Below, one piece after another: positions 26,830 to 38,000 of a stretch of DNA of 64,000 nucleotides. The DNA lies in NCBI GenBank assembly GCA_007748055.1, contig CP036279.1:7254001-7318000 (forward strand), written 5' to 3'. The notes beneath the pieces are model-generated. The model made no database searches, was not told where the DNA came from, and worked only from the letters and a program-made list of their open reading frames with translations. The position numbers and the translations under genes were made by a program. The number at the start of each line of letters is the position of its first letter. The stretch's first letter is position 1. The stretch is from Kolteria novifilia. GTDB taxonomy: Bacteria > Planctomycetota > Planctomycetia > Kolteriales > Kolteriaceae.

Positions 26830-27084
26830 TCAATCGAAGCCTCGCTGGAGCTGCGGATGCTTCGTCAATCCGGAGAAGGACTGCCCGCGGTGATTCGCGG
26901 CCTCTTTCGACTCGGGGACGTGGCCTTGATCCCAGGCGTTGGGCACATCGTCGAGCTTGGGACGATGGTTGCGAACGTAGCGATCCCAACTCGGCAACTC
27001 GCCTTCGTAGAATGCCGCCTCCGAGTCGGCTCCCTCCGCGGGAGTCACAAAGTGGCGGGAGATGAGATGAATGATGTTGTCCAT
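26830..27084 (-). CDS. Small hypothetical protein
   Basis: This is an 84-residue open frame starting MDNIIHLISRHFV, with GGAG about 9 bases before the ATG. The product is hydrophilic, rich in His, Pro and Trp (ELPSWDRYVRNHRPKLDDVPNAWDQGHVPESKEAANHRG), with no signal peptide, membrane helix or domain I recognise. It stands alone in a repeat-rich region. A non-coding origin cannot be excluded, but its ordered composition differs from the Arg/Ser/Pro-rich shadow frames nearby. Confidence 0.45.
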   Translation of the reverse strand: MDNIIHLISRHFVTPAEGADSEAAFYEGELPSWDRYVRNHRPKLDDVPNAWDQGHVPESKEAANHRGQSFSGLTKHPQLQRGFD

Positions 27085-27287
27085 TCGCTGGCTCTCCAAT
27101 TTCTCGCGACAGTCACCCTTCGGGTTCGCAGGAGCACCCGACACTCGGCCCACGACTGACGCTCGCGAATGAAACGTCGCCACCACCTCCACGGGGGTTG
27201 GAACGATCGGCTACTCTGGGAGCCAATCGCGACGACGCCGCTTTCGCGAGACGTGGTAGATTCTAGAAAGACCGACTGGGGTGAGTC

Positions 27288-28298
27288 ATGAATCGTTTCG
27301 TGTTTGTCGTACTTCTCACTAGCCTCGTCGGCGTTGGCTGCGGCCAGCGGCCGACCGTGGTCGTTTATTGCGCGCTTGATCGCGAGTTCTCCGAACCGAT
27401 TCTCAAGCGTTTCGAGGCCGAAACCGGCTATCATGTCCTGGCGAAGTACGACACCGAATCGACCAAGTCGGTCGGTCTCACCGAGCAGCTCCTTCGCGAG
27501 AGGAGCCGGCCGCGTTGCGACGTTTTTTGGAACAACGAGATCCTCAACACCGTCCGGCTCGCCAACGACGGCGTGCTCGAGCCATTCGAGTCGACCGTCG
27601 GGCGGGAGTATCCGGAACGGTTTCGTTCGCCGGAGAATCTCTGGTATGGTTTCGCCGCCCGCGCTCGCGTCCTGTTGTTGAACACCGGCGAGACCGAAGG
27701 AGAAACGCTCCCCACGAAACGCGAGGAGTTGACCGACCCGCGCTGGCGCGGTCGCCTCGGGATGGCGAAACCCCTCTTCGGCACGACCGCGACGGAGGTC
27801 GCGTGCCTCTTCGCCGTCGCGGGGCCCGAGTGGACCAAACAATGGCTGCTGGGCCTTCGGAGCAACGGCGTTCACGTCCTCTCCGGCAACAAGCAAGTCG
27901 CGGTCGACGTCGGTGCCGGCCAGTTGGCACTCGGCATGACCGACACCGACGACTCGCTCGGAGAACTCCGTGCCAACCACCCCGTGAAGATCACCTACCT
28001 GGGCAATGGGTCGGACGGACTCGGAATCCTGCTGATCCCCAACACCGTCTCCTTGATCCGCGGCGCCCCGAACGCGGAGCCAGCTCGCCGGCTGATCGAC
28101 TATTTACTCTCCCCCGAGACCGAGGAAATCCTCGCTCTCGGCCCGAGTGGCCAGATCCCTCTCCATCCGCGTGCCAAGGCGTCGCCGAAGCTCGACCTTC
28201 CCGAACATCCGAAGTGGATGGCGGTCAACTACGAGAAGGCGGTGGAGCACTGGTCCGACGCAATGACCTTCATCAAGGACACGTTCACCGCCCCATGA
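27288..28298 (+). CDS. ABC-type iron (FbpA-like) substrate-binding lipoprotein
   Basis: The 336-residue protein has a lipoprotein signal with lipobox LVGVGC (Cys at about residue 18). A type II periplasmic-binding fold of the Fe(III)/FbpA-AfuA family follows: VVVYCALDREFSEPILKRFEAETG, then FWNNEILNTVRL, TDPRWRGRLGMAKP, GMTDTDDS and a C-terminal LIDYLLSPETEEIL. Such proteins deliver iron or other small anions to a membrane permease. The stop overlaps the permease ATG by four bases (ATGA), indicating one operon. Ligand identity (Fe3+, thiamine, polyamine or other) is not determined by sequence. Confidence 0.87.
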   Translation: MNRFVFVVLLTSLVGVGCGQRPTVVVYCALDREFSEPILKRFEAETGYHVLAKYDTESTKSVGLTEQLLRERSRPRCDVFWNNEILNTVRLANDGVLEPFESTVGREYPERFRSPENLWYGFAARARVLLLNTGETEGETLPTKREELTDPRWRGRLGMAKPLFGTTATEVACLFAVAGPEWTKQWLLGLRSNGVHVLSGNKQVAVDVGAGQLALGMTDTDDSLGELRANHPVKITYLGNGSDGLGILLIPNTVSLIRGAPNAEPARRLIDYLLSPETEEILALGPSGQIPLHPRAKASPKLDLPEHPKWMAVNYEKAVEHWSDAMTFIKDTFTAP

Positions 28299-29911
28299 AG
28301 CCGACCACCTCCGGACGCCGACTCTTCGCCGACCACGGCTTTCGTTTCGTCGTCTGGGGTCTGCTTTTGGTCATCGTCGCGCCCGGCGTCCTTTGGCCTA
28401 TCGGGTTGGGCGTGGGAGACGCCGATGCCTGGGCGATGGTCCGCGACGACTGGCCTCGGCTGCGCTCGTTGCTCTCTTCGACGATTGGCCTGGCATTCGC
28501 CATCGCGGCGATCGCCGTCCCGATCGGGTTCCTCGCGGCCACACTGCTTTTGCGATTCCGCGTCGTCTTCCGCTCGCTTTGGCATGTCGGACTCGTCGCG
28601 GCCCTATTTACGCCGCTGGTTGTCTATGCCGACGCGTGGTACGCCGTGCTGAGTGGACTCGTTCCGAGAGGCGGTTGGGCGGCGTGGTGGTCGGCGGTCG
28701 CAATCCATGTCATGGCGGTGGTTCCGTGGGTGTCCATTCTTCTTGGGATCGGCCTGTCGACGAGTCGTGCCGATCTCGAGGAAGCGGCGCTGCTTGACAC
28801 CGGACCGCTTGGCGTCTTGCGAAGGATCACCCTGCCAAGCCTTTGGCCGATGCTCGCGGCGTCGGCGCTGCTCGCCGTCGTCCCGGTCCTCACTGAGATG
28901 GCGATCACCGATCTCTTCGGATTGCGGACCTACGCGGAGGAGGTCTATACCCAGTTTCAGTCGGGGGCCGCCGAGGCCGCCACGGTCCTGCTCGCCCTTC
29001 CTATCACGGTCGTGTTGACAGTCCTCTTGGCGGTGGTGGTCGAAACGCTGGGCCGCCGAGCGCGCGGCTTGCGGGCTTCGCCTCGGCGCGAGCTAACCCA
29101 AGGACGCCTCATTCCGACGCTCTTGCTCGTGAGCCTCGCGGCCGGCTATCTGCTGCCGCTCGGCGCGCTCGGCCGGCAACTTGGCTTGACCTCGTCGCCG
29201 AGTGGGGAAGTTCGTTGGTCGAGTCCAACCGCTTGGCACTACCTAGCCCGCGAACTGGCCAGTGGGTGGTCGACGATCCTGGCCAACCTCGCCGGGAGCT
29301 TGGTGACGGCCCTCGGCGTGACCATCGTCGCGATCTTGCTCGCGTGGCATCATCGCTGGAGCGGCGAGGTGACGCGGGCCGCTCTTCTTGGCTTGGCGTG
29401 CTGGCTCTTCGTTCTTCCTGGACCTGTGCTCGGCGTCGGCCTGATCGCGCTCTTCAATCGTCCGGGCTATCTCGGCATCCCGGGGCTGATCTACGACAGT
29501 CCCGCCATCGTCTTCCTGGCCCAACTGCTGCGTGCGTTGCCGTTGGCGTTCCTGATCACGAGCAGCGTCTTCGATCGGATGGACCGGCACCTCTTCGACG
29601 CGGCGATCGTCGAGGGAGCCGATGCTTGGAACCTGCTGACGAAGGTGGCCCTTTGGCCCGCGCGGCACGCGGTCGGGCTGGCGGTGCTCGTCAGTTGGGC
29701 GACCTCGCTCGCGGAGCTTTCGGCGACGAAAATCGTGGCTCCTCCCGGGTTGGACATCCTTTCCCTGCGTGTCTTCTCGCTCCTACACGTCGGCACCGGC
29801 AGCGAGCAAGCGGCGCTCGCCCTGCTCCTGATCGGATGCGCGACCCTCTTCGCGACGGCCGTCGTGCTCCTGGGCGACCGCTTCCGCTCGACAACATCCC
29901 ACGACGCGTGA
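28295..29911 (+). CDS. Fused ABC transporter permease (FbpB/ThiP-like)
   Basis: The 538-residue integral membrane protein has about twelve transmembrane segments in two homologous halves. Each half carries an EAA-like loop that contacts the ATPase: DLEEAALLDTGPLGVLRRITLP (near residue 160) and DAAIVEGADAWNLLTKVALW (near 440). This two-in-one layout is typical of FbpB/AfuB and ThiP permeases. It is translationally coupled to the upstream binding lipoprotein. No ATPase gene follows; the next gene is thpR. The system must borrow an ATPase encoded elsewhere or be incomplete. Confidence 0.87.
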   Translation: MKPTTSGRRLFADHGFRFVVWGLLLVIVAPGVLWPIGLGVGDADAWAMVRDDWPRLRSLLSSTIGLAFAIAAIAVPIGFLAATLLLRFRVVFRSLWHVGLVAALFTPLVVYADAWYAVLSGLVPRGGWAAWWSAVAIHVMAVVPWVSILLGIGLSTSRADLEEAALLDTGPLGVLRRITLPSLWPMLAASALLAVVPVLTEMAITDLFGLRTYAEEVYTQFQSGAAEAATVLLALPITVVLTVLLAVVVETLGRRARGLRASPRRELTQGRLIPTLLLVSLAAGYLLPLGALGRQLGLTSSPSGEVRWSSPTAWHYLARELASGWSTILANLAGSLVTALGVTIVAILLAWHHRWSGEVTRAALLGLACWLFVLPGPVLGVGLIALFNRPGYLGIPGLIYDSPAIVFLAQLLRALPLAFLITSSVFDRMDRHLFDAAIVEGADAWNLLTKVALWPARHAVGLAVLVSWATSLAELSATKIVAPPGLDILSLRVFSLLHVGTGSEQAALALLLIGCATLFATAVVLLGDRFRSTTSHDA

Positions 29912-29949
29912 TAACTTGAAGACAGACCGAGTCTTCAAGGAAGATCAAC

Positions 29950-30522
29950 GTGGAGACGATCCGCACGTTCGTGGCCCTTCGCTTCGACGAGCAAACGAAC
30001 GCCGAACTCGAGCGTTTCATCGGCGAACTTCGCCGCTCCTACCCCGACGTGAAATGGGCCCCGGCCGAGAACCTCCATCTCACCCTCGTCTTCCTTGGCG
30101 ACGTCCACGTCAACGACCTGAACGGCATCACCGAGGCGCTGGCCGAAGTCGGTCGCGAGTTCGATCCGTACTGGCTGTCGCTTCGGGCGATCGGCTGTTT
30201 CCCCAAACCGGCGCGAGCGCGGATCGTCTGGGTCGGATGTGACGAGGGGAGTGACGAGACGACCACCCTGCAAGATCTGATCGCCACCCAGCTCGAGCCC
30301 TTTGGTTATCGCCGGGAGAATCGACCCTACCGCCCCCACGTCACGATCGGCCGAGCCAAGGGACGACACCCCCTTGCCTTCGACCACGGGGTGCGAAAAT
30401 GGGCAAGCTGGCACGGCGGCCCGACGGAGATCACGGAAATCTGCACCATGGGCAGTCAACTCGGTCGCCACGGGCCGACCTACTCGGTCCTGGCCCGCTG
30501 TCCGCTTGGACAGGACGACTAA
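29950..30522 (+). CDS. thpR: RNA 2',3'-cyclic phosphodiesterase (LigT/ThpR)
   Basis: The 190-residue protein belongs to the 2H phosphoesterase family, with the paired catalytic motifs H43-L-T45 (ENLHLTLVFLG) and H130-V-T132 (RPHVTIGRAK). It opens 2',3'-cyclic phosphates on RNA ends and can ligate tRNA halves in vitro. The N-terminal TIRTFVALRFDEQT is characteristic. The start is a GTG at 29950, with AAGGAAG about 8 bases upstream; no better ATG exists. It follows the ABC permease by 38 bases on the same strand but has no evident functional link. Confidence 0.92.
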   Translation: METIRTFVALRFDEQTNAELERFIGELRRSYPDVKWAPAENLHLTLVFLGDVHVNDLNGITEALAEVGREFDPYWLSLRAIGCFPKPARARIVWVGCDEGSDETTTLQDLIATQLEPFGYRRENRPYRPHVTIGRAKGRHPLAFDHGVRKWASWHGGPTEITEICTMGSQLGRHGPTYSVLARCPLGQDD

Positions 30523-30863
30523 GCCGCATCCTCGATTCCTCATTTATTGGGAAGGGCCTGAGAGCCCCACACCCTCCGCCACGCTCGGAACGTTCACGCC
30601 TGGAACCGGCGGCCGATCCCTTGGCAACCGAGCGGGTTTCGGTACAACGGGCTGTGATTTACTGGTCCTCAGGAAGGAATGTCGCCAACGACGACAGGAC
30701 TTTCGCGAGATGGAACAAGCCCCTGCCAAACGGTTCTGAGTCAGCATGTCGGCCCCCCGGGGACCGGTTTTGTCGCTCACGGGCCCGGCGCTGTTCATGT
30801 CATTGCGCGGGCAAGGCAAAGCGGGCGAGCCGATATCACGGAATCGAGACGGAGAAATAGAGC
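30523..30863 (+). other. Intergenic region upstream of ppdK
   Basis: About 340 bases without a recognised gene; small open frames lack plausible starts and families. It should contain the ppdK promoter. A GGCCCCCCGGGGACC palindrome-like stretch occurs near 30750. No tRNA or riboswitch pattern was seen. Confidence 0.4.
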
Positions 30864-33584
30864 ATGGCCAAGAACGTCTATCTCTTTGGCGACGGCACGG
30901 CGGACGGCGACGCGAAACTGCGTGAGCTGCTCGGTGGCAAAGGCGCCAACCTGGCGGAAATGTGCAAGATCGGTCTCCCCGTTCCCGCCGGGTTCACGAT
31001 CACCACCGACGTTTGCACCTACTTCAACGAGCACAACGGCGAGTACCCGCCGGAGCTGAAGGCGGAAGTCGACGCCGCCATGGCCTTCATCGAAGAGAAA
31101 ATGGGCTGCAAATTCGGCGACAAGGACAACCCGCTGCTTCTTTCCTGCCGCAGTGGTGCCCGCGAAAGCATGCCGGGCATGATGGACACGGTCCTGAACA
31201 TCGGCCTGAACGACACCACCGTCGAGGCGCTGGCCAAGTCGTCTGGCAACGAGCGTTTCGCGTGGGACTCCTACCGTCGCTTCGTCCAGATGTACGGCGA
31301 CGTCGTCCTCGGACTGAAGCCGACCTCGAAGGAAGAAGAGGATCCCTTCGAGGAAATCCTCGATCACACGAAGAAGGAAAAGGGTGTCAAGTTCGACAAC
31401 GACTTGACCACCGACGACCTCAAAAAGTTGGTCAGCGACTTCAAGAACGCCATCAAGACCAAGACCGGCAACGACTTCCCCGACGATCCCAATGAGCAGG
31501 TTTGGGGCGCCATCCGGGCCGTCTTCTCCAGTTGGAACAACGACCGGGCCTTCGTTTACCGCCGCCAGTACGGCATCCCCCACTCGTGGGGCACCGCCGT
31601 CAACGTCATGGCGATGGTCTTCGGCAACCTCGGCGACGATTGTGCCACGGGTGTCGCCCTGACGCGTGACGGCTCGCTCGGCACCCCCGGCGTCAACGGC
31701 GACTACCTCATCAACGCCCAGGGCGAAGATGTCGTCGCCGGTATCCGCGCTCCCAAGCGGATCGAGGTCGAGCTCGAGAAGGACATGCCCGCGGCCCACA
31801 AGGAACTGGTCGAGACCTGCCAGAACCTCGAAAAGCACTACCGCGACGTCCAGGACATCGAGTTCACCATCCAGCGTGAGAAGCTCTGGCTCCTGCAGAC
31901 GCGTAACGCCAAGCGGACCGGCTTCGCCGCCGTTCGCATCGCGTGCGATCTGGTTCAGGAAGGGATCATCACCAAGGAAGAGGCAATCACCGTCAAGCGG
32001 ATCCCGCCGGACGACCTCAACCAACTGCTTCAGCCGCTCTTCGATCCCGAGTCGAAGAAGAAAGCGGTCAGCGACGGCCGGCTCTTAACGACGGCGATCA
32101 ACGCCGGTCCGGGTGCGGCCAGCGGCAAGATCTGTTTCCACGCCGTCGACGCTGAGGCGATCGTTCAGAAGACCCCCGGCACCAAGCTCATCCTGGTTCG
32201 TCGCGAGACGAGTCCGGAAGACATCCGCGGCATGGCGGCGGCCCAGGGCATCCTGACCGCGCTCGGCGGAACCAGTTCCCACGCGGCTCTCGTTAGCCGT
32301 CAAATGGGTAAGGTCTGCGTCTGCGGTGCCTCCAATCTCGAGATCGACTACAAGGCCGGCACCCTCACCGTTGGCGACACCGTCCTCAAGCAAGGGGATG
32401 ACATCAGCATTGACGGCTTCACCGGGGAGGTCTTCGCCGGCGAGGTCGAGACCCGTCCGAGCGAAGTGCTCCAGGTGCTCGTCGAGAAGAACCTCGCTCC
32501 GGAGAAGTCCGAGGTTTACCAACGTTTCGCCCAGGTCATGGAGTGGGCCGACGAGTTCCGCAAGCTCGGCGTTCGCACCAACGCCGACCAGCCGGGCCAG
32601 GCGTCTCAAGCCGTCGCCTTCGGCGCCGAGGGCATCGGACTCTGCCGTACCGAGCACATGTTCTTCGATCACATCGACGAGATTCGCGAGATGATTCTCT
32701 CGAACGCGAAGATGGCTCGCGAGGCGGCGCTGGCGAAGCTGCTCCCGTTCCAGCGTGGCGACTTCGAAGGACTCTTCAAGGCCATGAACGGCAAGCCGGT
32801 CACCGTCCGCTTGCTCGATCCGCCGCTGCACGAGTTCCTCCCGCACGACGAGGAAGGCCAGAAAGAGATCGCCAAGAAGATGGACGTCGAGCTCGACGTC
32901 ATCGTCAAGCGCGTCAATGAGCTGCACGAGTTCAACCCGATGCTCGGTCATCGCGGTTGCCGTCTCGGCATCGTCTACCCCGAGATCACCGCGATGCAAG
33001 CGCGGGCGATCTTCGAGGCGGCGTGTGCGGTCAAGGCCGCGGGCATCGAAGTTCATCCCGAGATCATGGTTCCGCTGGTCGGCTTCGAGACCGAACTCGC
33101 CAACCAAACGAAGCTCATCCGCGACGTCGCTCAGGCGGTCTTCGAGGAGAAGGGGATGTCGGTCGAATACATGGTCGGCACGATGATCGAAATTCCTCGC
33201 GCGGCGCTGGTCGCGGACGAGATCGCCAAGCACGCTGAGTTCTTCAGCTTCGGCACCAACGATCTGACGCAAACCACGCTCGGCATGAGCCGTGACGACT
33301 ACGGTCCGTTCATCAACTACTACCGCGAGCACGACATCGTTCCGAACGATCCCTTCCAAACGATCGATCAAAACGGCGTCGGCAAGCTGGTGAAGATGGG
33401 CGTCGAGTTGGGTCGCAAGGAGCGTTCGGGACTGAAGATCGGCATCTGCGGCGAGCACGGCGGCGATCCCGCCAGCGTCAAGTTCTGCCACGGTGCGGGA
33501 CTGAATTACGTGAGCTGCTCCCCCTTCCGCGTGCCGGTGGCTCGTCTCGCCGCCGCCCAGGCGGTGCTCGAAGAGAAGAAGTAG
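30864..33584 (+). CDS. ppdK: Pyruvate, phosphate dikinase
   Basis: PPDK interconverts pyruvate + ATP + Pi and PEP + AMP + PPi in the cytoplasm. The 906-residue protein has all three parts: an N-terminal ATP-grasp domain (GKGANLAEM, then [19 protein letters not shown]), the swivelling phosphohistidine domain with H473 in [15 protein letters not shown], and the C-terminal PEP/pyruvate TIM barrel ending [10 protein letters not shown]. Length fits bacterial PPDK (870-910). The phosphohistidine loop reads GGTSSHAA where GGMTSHAA is common. It has its own leader and a strong terminator downstream. PEP formation would feed gluconeogenesis together with the FBPase at 38.9 kb. Confidence 0.97.
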   Translation: MAKNVYLFGDGTADGDAKLRELLGGKGANLAEMCKIGLPVPAGFTITTDVCTYFNEHNGEYPPELKAEVDAAMAFIEEKMGCKFGDKDNPLLLSCRSGARESMPGMMDTVLNIGLNDTTVEALAKSSGNERFAWDSYRRFVQMYGDVVLGLKPTSKEEEDPFEEILDHTKKEKGVKFDNDLTTDDLKKLVSDFKNAIKTKTGNDFPDDPNEQVWGAIRAVFSSWNNDRAFVYRRQYGIPHSWGTAVNVMAMVFGNLGDDCATGVALTRDGSLGTPGVNGDYLINAQGEDVVAGIRAPKRIEVELEKDMPAAHKELVETCQNLEKHYRDVQDIEFTIQREKLWLLQTRNAKRTGFAAVRIACDLVQEGIITKEEAITVKRIPPDDLNQLLQPLFDPESKKKAVSDGRLLTTAINAGPGAASGKICFHAVDAEAIVQKTPGTKLILVRRETSPEDIRGMAAAQGILTALGGTSSHAALVSRQMGKVCVCGASNLEIDYKAGTLTVGDTVLKQGDDISIDGFTGEVFAGEVETRPSEVLQVLVEKNLAPEKSEVYQRFAQVMEWADEFRKLGVRTNADQPGQASQAVAFGAEGIGLCRTEHMFFDHIDEIREMILSNAKMAREAALAKLLPFQRGDFEGLFKAMNGKPVTVRLLDPPLHEFLPHDEEGQKEIAKKMDVELDVIVKRVNELHEFNPMLGHRGCRLGIVYPEITAMQARAIFEAACAVKAAGIEVHPEIMVPLVGFETELANQTKLIRDVAQAVFEEKGMSVEYMVGTMIEIPRAALVADEIAKHAEFFSFGTNDLTQTTLGMSRDDYGPFINYYREHDIVPNDPFQTIDQNGVGKLVKMGVELGRKERSGLKIGICGEHGGDPASVKFCHGAGLNYVSCSPFRVPVARLAAAQAVLEEKK

Positions 33585-33618
33585 TCGCTTCGCTTCGGTG
33601 AACTTGAAAACAGCGGCG

Positions 33619-33649
33619 TCGGGAGTCGTTCCAATGGGGCGGCTCCCGA
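33619..33649 (+). terminator. Strong intrinsic terminator after ppdK
   Basis: TCGGGAGTCGTTCC and GGGGCGGCTCCCGA form a 14-bp stem (with three G-T wobbles) around a 3-base AAT loop, 34 bases after the ppdK stop. The tail TCGTTCATTTCTTG follows. The convergent gene stops at 33668, so it may work in both directions. Confidence 0.75.
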
Positions 33650-33667
33650 TCGTTCATTTCTTGCCCC

Positions 33668-34687
33668 TCACCGGGTCGCCTGAAGCCGCTGGCGCAGGTG
33701 GGTGATCAGCGAAACCGTGCGGTCGCGACGCTCGACCAACGCGCTGTCCCTCGGGGCCTCCGCCGTGTTCAGCGACGAGACAAACCGTCCCCAGGTCTGC
33801 TCGAGAACCGTCATGTCGTTGTCGATCGCGGCGGGCGAATCCCCCGCAGCGATCCCTCGCTTGAGTTCGCGGGCCACCTCGACGACATCTTCCGCTTGCT
33901 TGATCGTGGGTAGAATTCGTGCCGGCAGCGGAGCCTGGCCCCTCAGATGACGCACGAACCACGACGAATCTTCGACCAACTGCTCGGCGAGGTTGTCGAG
34001 ATACTCGCGCTCGCTCATCGGAATCTTCAGCAGTGTCCGCAGCGTCTCGACGAGCGATTCGATCTGGTCGCGATCGCGTGACACCCGTCGATCGGCCAAG
34101 TTCGCGCGGGCCAACTCTTCGCTCGCCATCCCCCACGTCGACCGAAGCGCCACCAACCCCGCGACGGCGCGCCGATACGTGATCTCCCGTTGAAGTTGCT
34201 CGTAGTACGTGGCTGCCTCGCGATCGAGTCGCTCGAGATCCCCCAGCAGACGACTTCCCGAGGAGGGCCCCCCAAGATCTCGCTCGACCAGTCGCCGCAA
34301 GGAGTTCGCCGTGCCGGCAAGTTGGTAGGCCGCGACCACGATCGCCTTGCGGTCAATGGGCAGTTCGTAGAGCTTCGCCGGGTCGATCGGAAAAGGTTTC
34401 AGGGGAGAGGCCACACGCGGTGGCATTGACGAGCGGTCCGGCGCCGGGCGAGGAGTTTCGCGCGGGGGCCTCGGCTTGGGCCGAGGCAGGTCGAGGTCGG
34501 GGGTGGGTTCGACCTTCGCGCCTCGATCGTCGAATGGAACCTTCGCGCCTCGATCGTCGAATGGAACCTTCGACGAGGCAACCTTGGGCGGCGGCTCCGG
34601 GCCCTCATCGTCGCTCGACAAAAGCAGCAGCATCACAAGAAGTGACGAGGCCAACGCCCCTCCCACGATCATCGCGAATGTCTTCAT
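33668..34687 (-). CDS. Membrane-anchored coiled-coil-like protein of unknown function
   Basis: The 339-residue protein has an N-terminal signal anchor (residues 4-24) and then a Pro/Lys/Asp-rich periplasmic linker (about 25-100). The linker contains a perfect duplication of nine residues (KVPFDDRGA twice, from a 27-base direct repeat near 34515-34568). The rest is helical, charged sequence with many Arg, Leu and Glu residues, including QLQREITYRRAVAGLVALRS. No enzyme motif was recognised. ATG 34687 has GGGAGAG upstream. It is convergent with ppdK and divergent from the kinase-WD40 gene; no functional inference is justified. Confidence 0.65.
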   Translation of the reverse strand: MKTFAMIVGGALASSLLVMLLLLSSDDEGPEPPPKVASSKVPFDDRGAKVPFDDRGAKVEPTPDLDLPRPKPRPPRETPRPAPDRSSMPPRVASPLKPFPIDPAKLYELPIDRKAIVVAAYQLAGTANSLRRLVERDLGGPSSGSRLLGDLERLDREAATYYEQLQREITYRRAVAGLVALRSTWGMASEELARANLADRRVSRDRDQIESLVETLRTLLKIPMSEREYLDNLAEQLVEDSSWFVRHLRGQAPLPARILPTIKQAEDVVEVARELKRGIAAGDSPAAIDNDMTVLEQTWGRFVSSLNTAEAPRDSALVERRDRTVSLITHLRQRLQATR

Positions 34688-35044
34688 GGGACGTCGTCTC
34701 TCCCTTGTCCGTGTCGTGACGATCGAATTCTACACCGTCAACCTCACGGAAAAGGACTCATTGCGAAGGAAATCGGCCACCGTGGTGCAAAAGGCGAAGG
34801 GGCCGCGCGACCCGATCCGATATCTCAGCCCGGAAAGGCTACAATGACCCTCGTCGATCGGCGAGAATGTCACGAGGGGTCGTATTCGCAACCGAGGGAG
34901 GGAAACGCCGCCCCGGTGATGATCGCCCGGATGCCGACGGCGGGCGGATCGAATCGGGCACTCACGAGCGATTCCCTTCGCGGAATGGAGTGATCCAGGT
35001 GCCGTGAGCACGTCTTCGCGACCACGTGACGGCAGGGACGACAG
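34688..35044. promoter_or_regulatory. Divergent intergenic region before the kinase-WD40 gene
   Basis: About 357 bases between divergent genes. I see no coding frame of merit and no clear repeat. It presumably contains the promoters of both genes; no convincing consensus box was identified. Confidence 0.35.
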
Positions 35045-38000
35045 ATGATCTCGATCTCGGAGTTCGCTCGGCGCGCGTGGCAAAGCGAACTCGTCGATCG
35101 CGATCAAGTCCGCGCGATCATCCAGAAGCTCCCCGAGAATCGCCGGACGGCCGAAGGTCTCGCGATGGCGATGGTCCGTCGGGGCCTGCTGACCCTTTGG
35201 CAAGCCAAGCAGATCGCGGCCAATCGCGCCAAGCTTCTCATCGTCGACCAACGCTACCGCCTGCTCAGCAAGCTCGGCGAAGGGGGAATGGGCGCCGTCT
35301 TCCGCGCCCGCGACACGCGCCTGCAACGGCAGGTCGCGATCAAGATCCCCCGTCCAAAGATCCTGCGAAAGAAACGCTACTTCGCTCGCTTTCAACGAGA
35401 GATCGTCGCCAACGGCCGACTGGAGCACCCGAACATCGTCCGCGCCATCGATGTCGGTTCCGATGGCGACCTGCACTACATCGTGATGGAGTACGTTGAC
35501 GGCGAGGATCTCGCGTCGCTGGCCCGCCGAGCCGGAGGATTGCCACCCGACATCGCGGTCAACTACATCCTTCAGGCCGCCAAAGCGCTTCAGTACGCTC
35601 ACGAACAAGGGATCATTCACCGCGACCTGAAGCCCTCCAACCTGATGGCGACGCGCGATGGACGACTGAAGATCCTCGACATGGGCTTGGCGCTGATCAA
35701 CGTCGAGGGAGACGAGCAACCCTCCGACGTCACCCTCATCGGAGCCCTGGTCGGCACCGTTGGCTACATGGCGCCCGAACAGGCGGAGGACACGCACGCC
35801 GCCGACGACCGCAGCGACATCTACAGCCTCGGCTGCACGTTCCATCATCTGCTCACCGGCCAGGCTCCCTACGGGATCGAGAACTCGACCGCGACCCTCG
35901 TGCGCCATGTCAGGGATCCGATTCCCGAGGTCCCCGGAATCGACGCCACCCTGCGGGCGATTCACGATCGGATGATGGCGAAGTCACCCGACGACCGTTA
36001 CCAGAGCATGGCGGCGCTCTCGGCGGAGTTGAGGCGTTGGCAACTCGTCGTCTCCGACGAGGACACCGTCGACGGTCCCGCGGAGACGATTGAGGATCGG
36101 GAAGTCTTCGAACCGGTCGGCAAGGCGCTCTCGGGCGAGAGTGGCCACGAGAGCCTTTCGGTCTTCCCCGACGATCGGGATATCCCCGATTGGCTCGATC
36201 GATCGGCCGCGTCGGGACAGCGCCGTCTGAAGCGTTTGGAACAGGAAGGGGGCTGGTCGCCGCGCATGCTCGCGTCGGTCATCTTGGCGGTCGGCCTGTT
36301 GCTTGTGATCGGCGCGGTGTCCTACTCGACGTGGCATCGGCTGGGCCAGACGCGGATGACGTTACAGTGGCCCCCCGATCAACGAGCGGGCGCCTCGCTG
36401 CGCGTCGATGGCGTCCTCGTCCCGCTCGCCACATCGGGCCCCATCCAGTTGGCGGGCCCTTGGGGAAAGCGACACCTTCACTTGATGCGACCGGGCTATC
36501 ATCCACAATCGATCGACGTGAACCTCGCTCGCGGCGAGTCGCGAGCGATTCCCCTGGAATGGAGGGCGACCCCGAAGCGACTCCGGGAGTTGGAACTTGA
36601 GAGCCTCACCAAGGAAGCACACGACGCGATCGTTCAAGGCGATCGCGAGCAGATGGAAGCGATCCGCGCTCGTTGCCTCGACTTCGTCAAACGCGAGGCC
36701 GGGACGCTGTTCGCTCTCGAAGCGAGCGCCTTGCTCGCGAACCTCCCGAGCCCCTTCGACGAGGGAACGCTTTCGGTCGACAGCGCGGAAGTTCCCACGC
36801 TCGACGAGGACGTCGCCGTCACGCGACTCTATCAACGCGAAGAGAATCCCTTCGCGGTCTGGGGGCCGATCGTCCATGCCGCCTACACGCCGACGGGTGA
36901 CTTGCTCATCACCGGGTCGGGACCGATGGTGCGCGTGCGGGATGGAGCGACCGGTCGACCGATCGAGGAACTCGGGCCCTTGCCGAGTCCCGTGAGTCTG
37001 GTCGCGATCGAGCCGCACGGCCGCTTTGTCGCCGCCGCCTGCGAGGACAAGACGGTTCGGCTCCTCGAGCGCGAGGGCGACGATCCCGAGGAGATCCGTG
37101 CCGGCGCCGAGATCACGGCGATCGCGTTCGATACCAGCGGCAAGCTCGTCGCGATCGGGACGGAGCAAGGCGATCTCAAGATCGCGCGGATCGAGAAGGG
37201 CGAGCCCCGTCTCATTCGTTCCGCGAGCCCCGATCTTGGAACGATCGAGGCGTTGCGCTTCGCGCCGGCGGGCAGTCGTCTTCTTGTCGCGGGCAAGCGG
37301 GGGGCGGGCATCTGGGATGGCGCGACGAGTGAGCCGATCGGCTGGTCGTGGGACTCCCCCCTCTCCTCCCGGGAAGCGGTCGCGTGGAGTCCCGACGGCC
37401 AGCTCATCGCGGCGGCGACGACTGACCGAGCGGTGCGTTTCTGGGATGCCACCACCGGCGAGGATCACCCGCTGATCGCCGTGAGTGGCCGAGTGCGCAC
37501 ACTCGCGTTCGGGCCAACCGCCGGCCAACTGTTGGTGGGAACCGATCGAAGCTTGGACATCTGGAATGTCGAGACGGGAGAACTCCAAGTCGAGGTCCGC
37601 CACCATCGGCGTCGACCCGAACTACTTCTCGCCGACGCCAAGGGAACGCAGCTCGCGTGCTTCGATGATCCGTTCGCCGGCTACCTCCCGGGAACGATCT
37701 CCCTGTGGCGGGCCGACGCCAATCACATCGAGATGGTCGCGACGAGCGCTTCGATCATGGGGGCCGCGTGGGATTCACCGCGAACCCATCTCGCGGCCAA
37801 CTACACCGACGGCAAGGTCCTCGTTTGGGACGCGATTCAAGCTCGCGAGCGGTTCCGCCTCGGGAACGAGGCGTTCGATCCGATGGCCCTCACGTTCACG
37901 CCCGATAGCGATTCGCTGATCACCGGATCACGCGATGGGAGCATCCGTCGTTGGAACTCGAAGGATGGGAAGCTGCGGCAGATCCTCGACACGCCCCGAA

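Noticed and set aside
30795-33491. Long minus-strand open frames opposite ppdK
   Set aside because: They are frame-complement shadows of a highly conserved PPDK gene that is intact on the plus strand.
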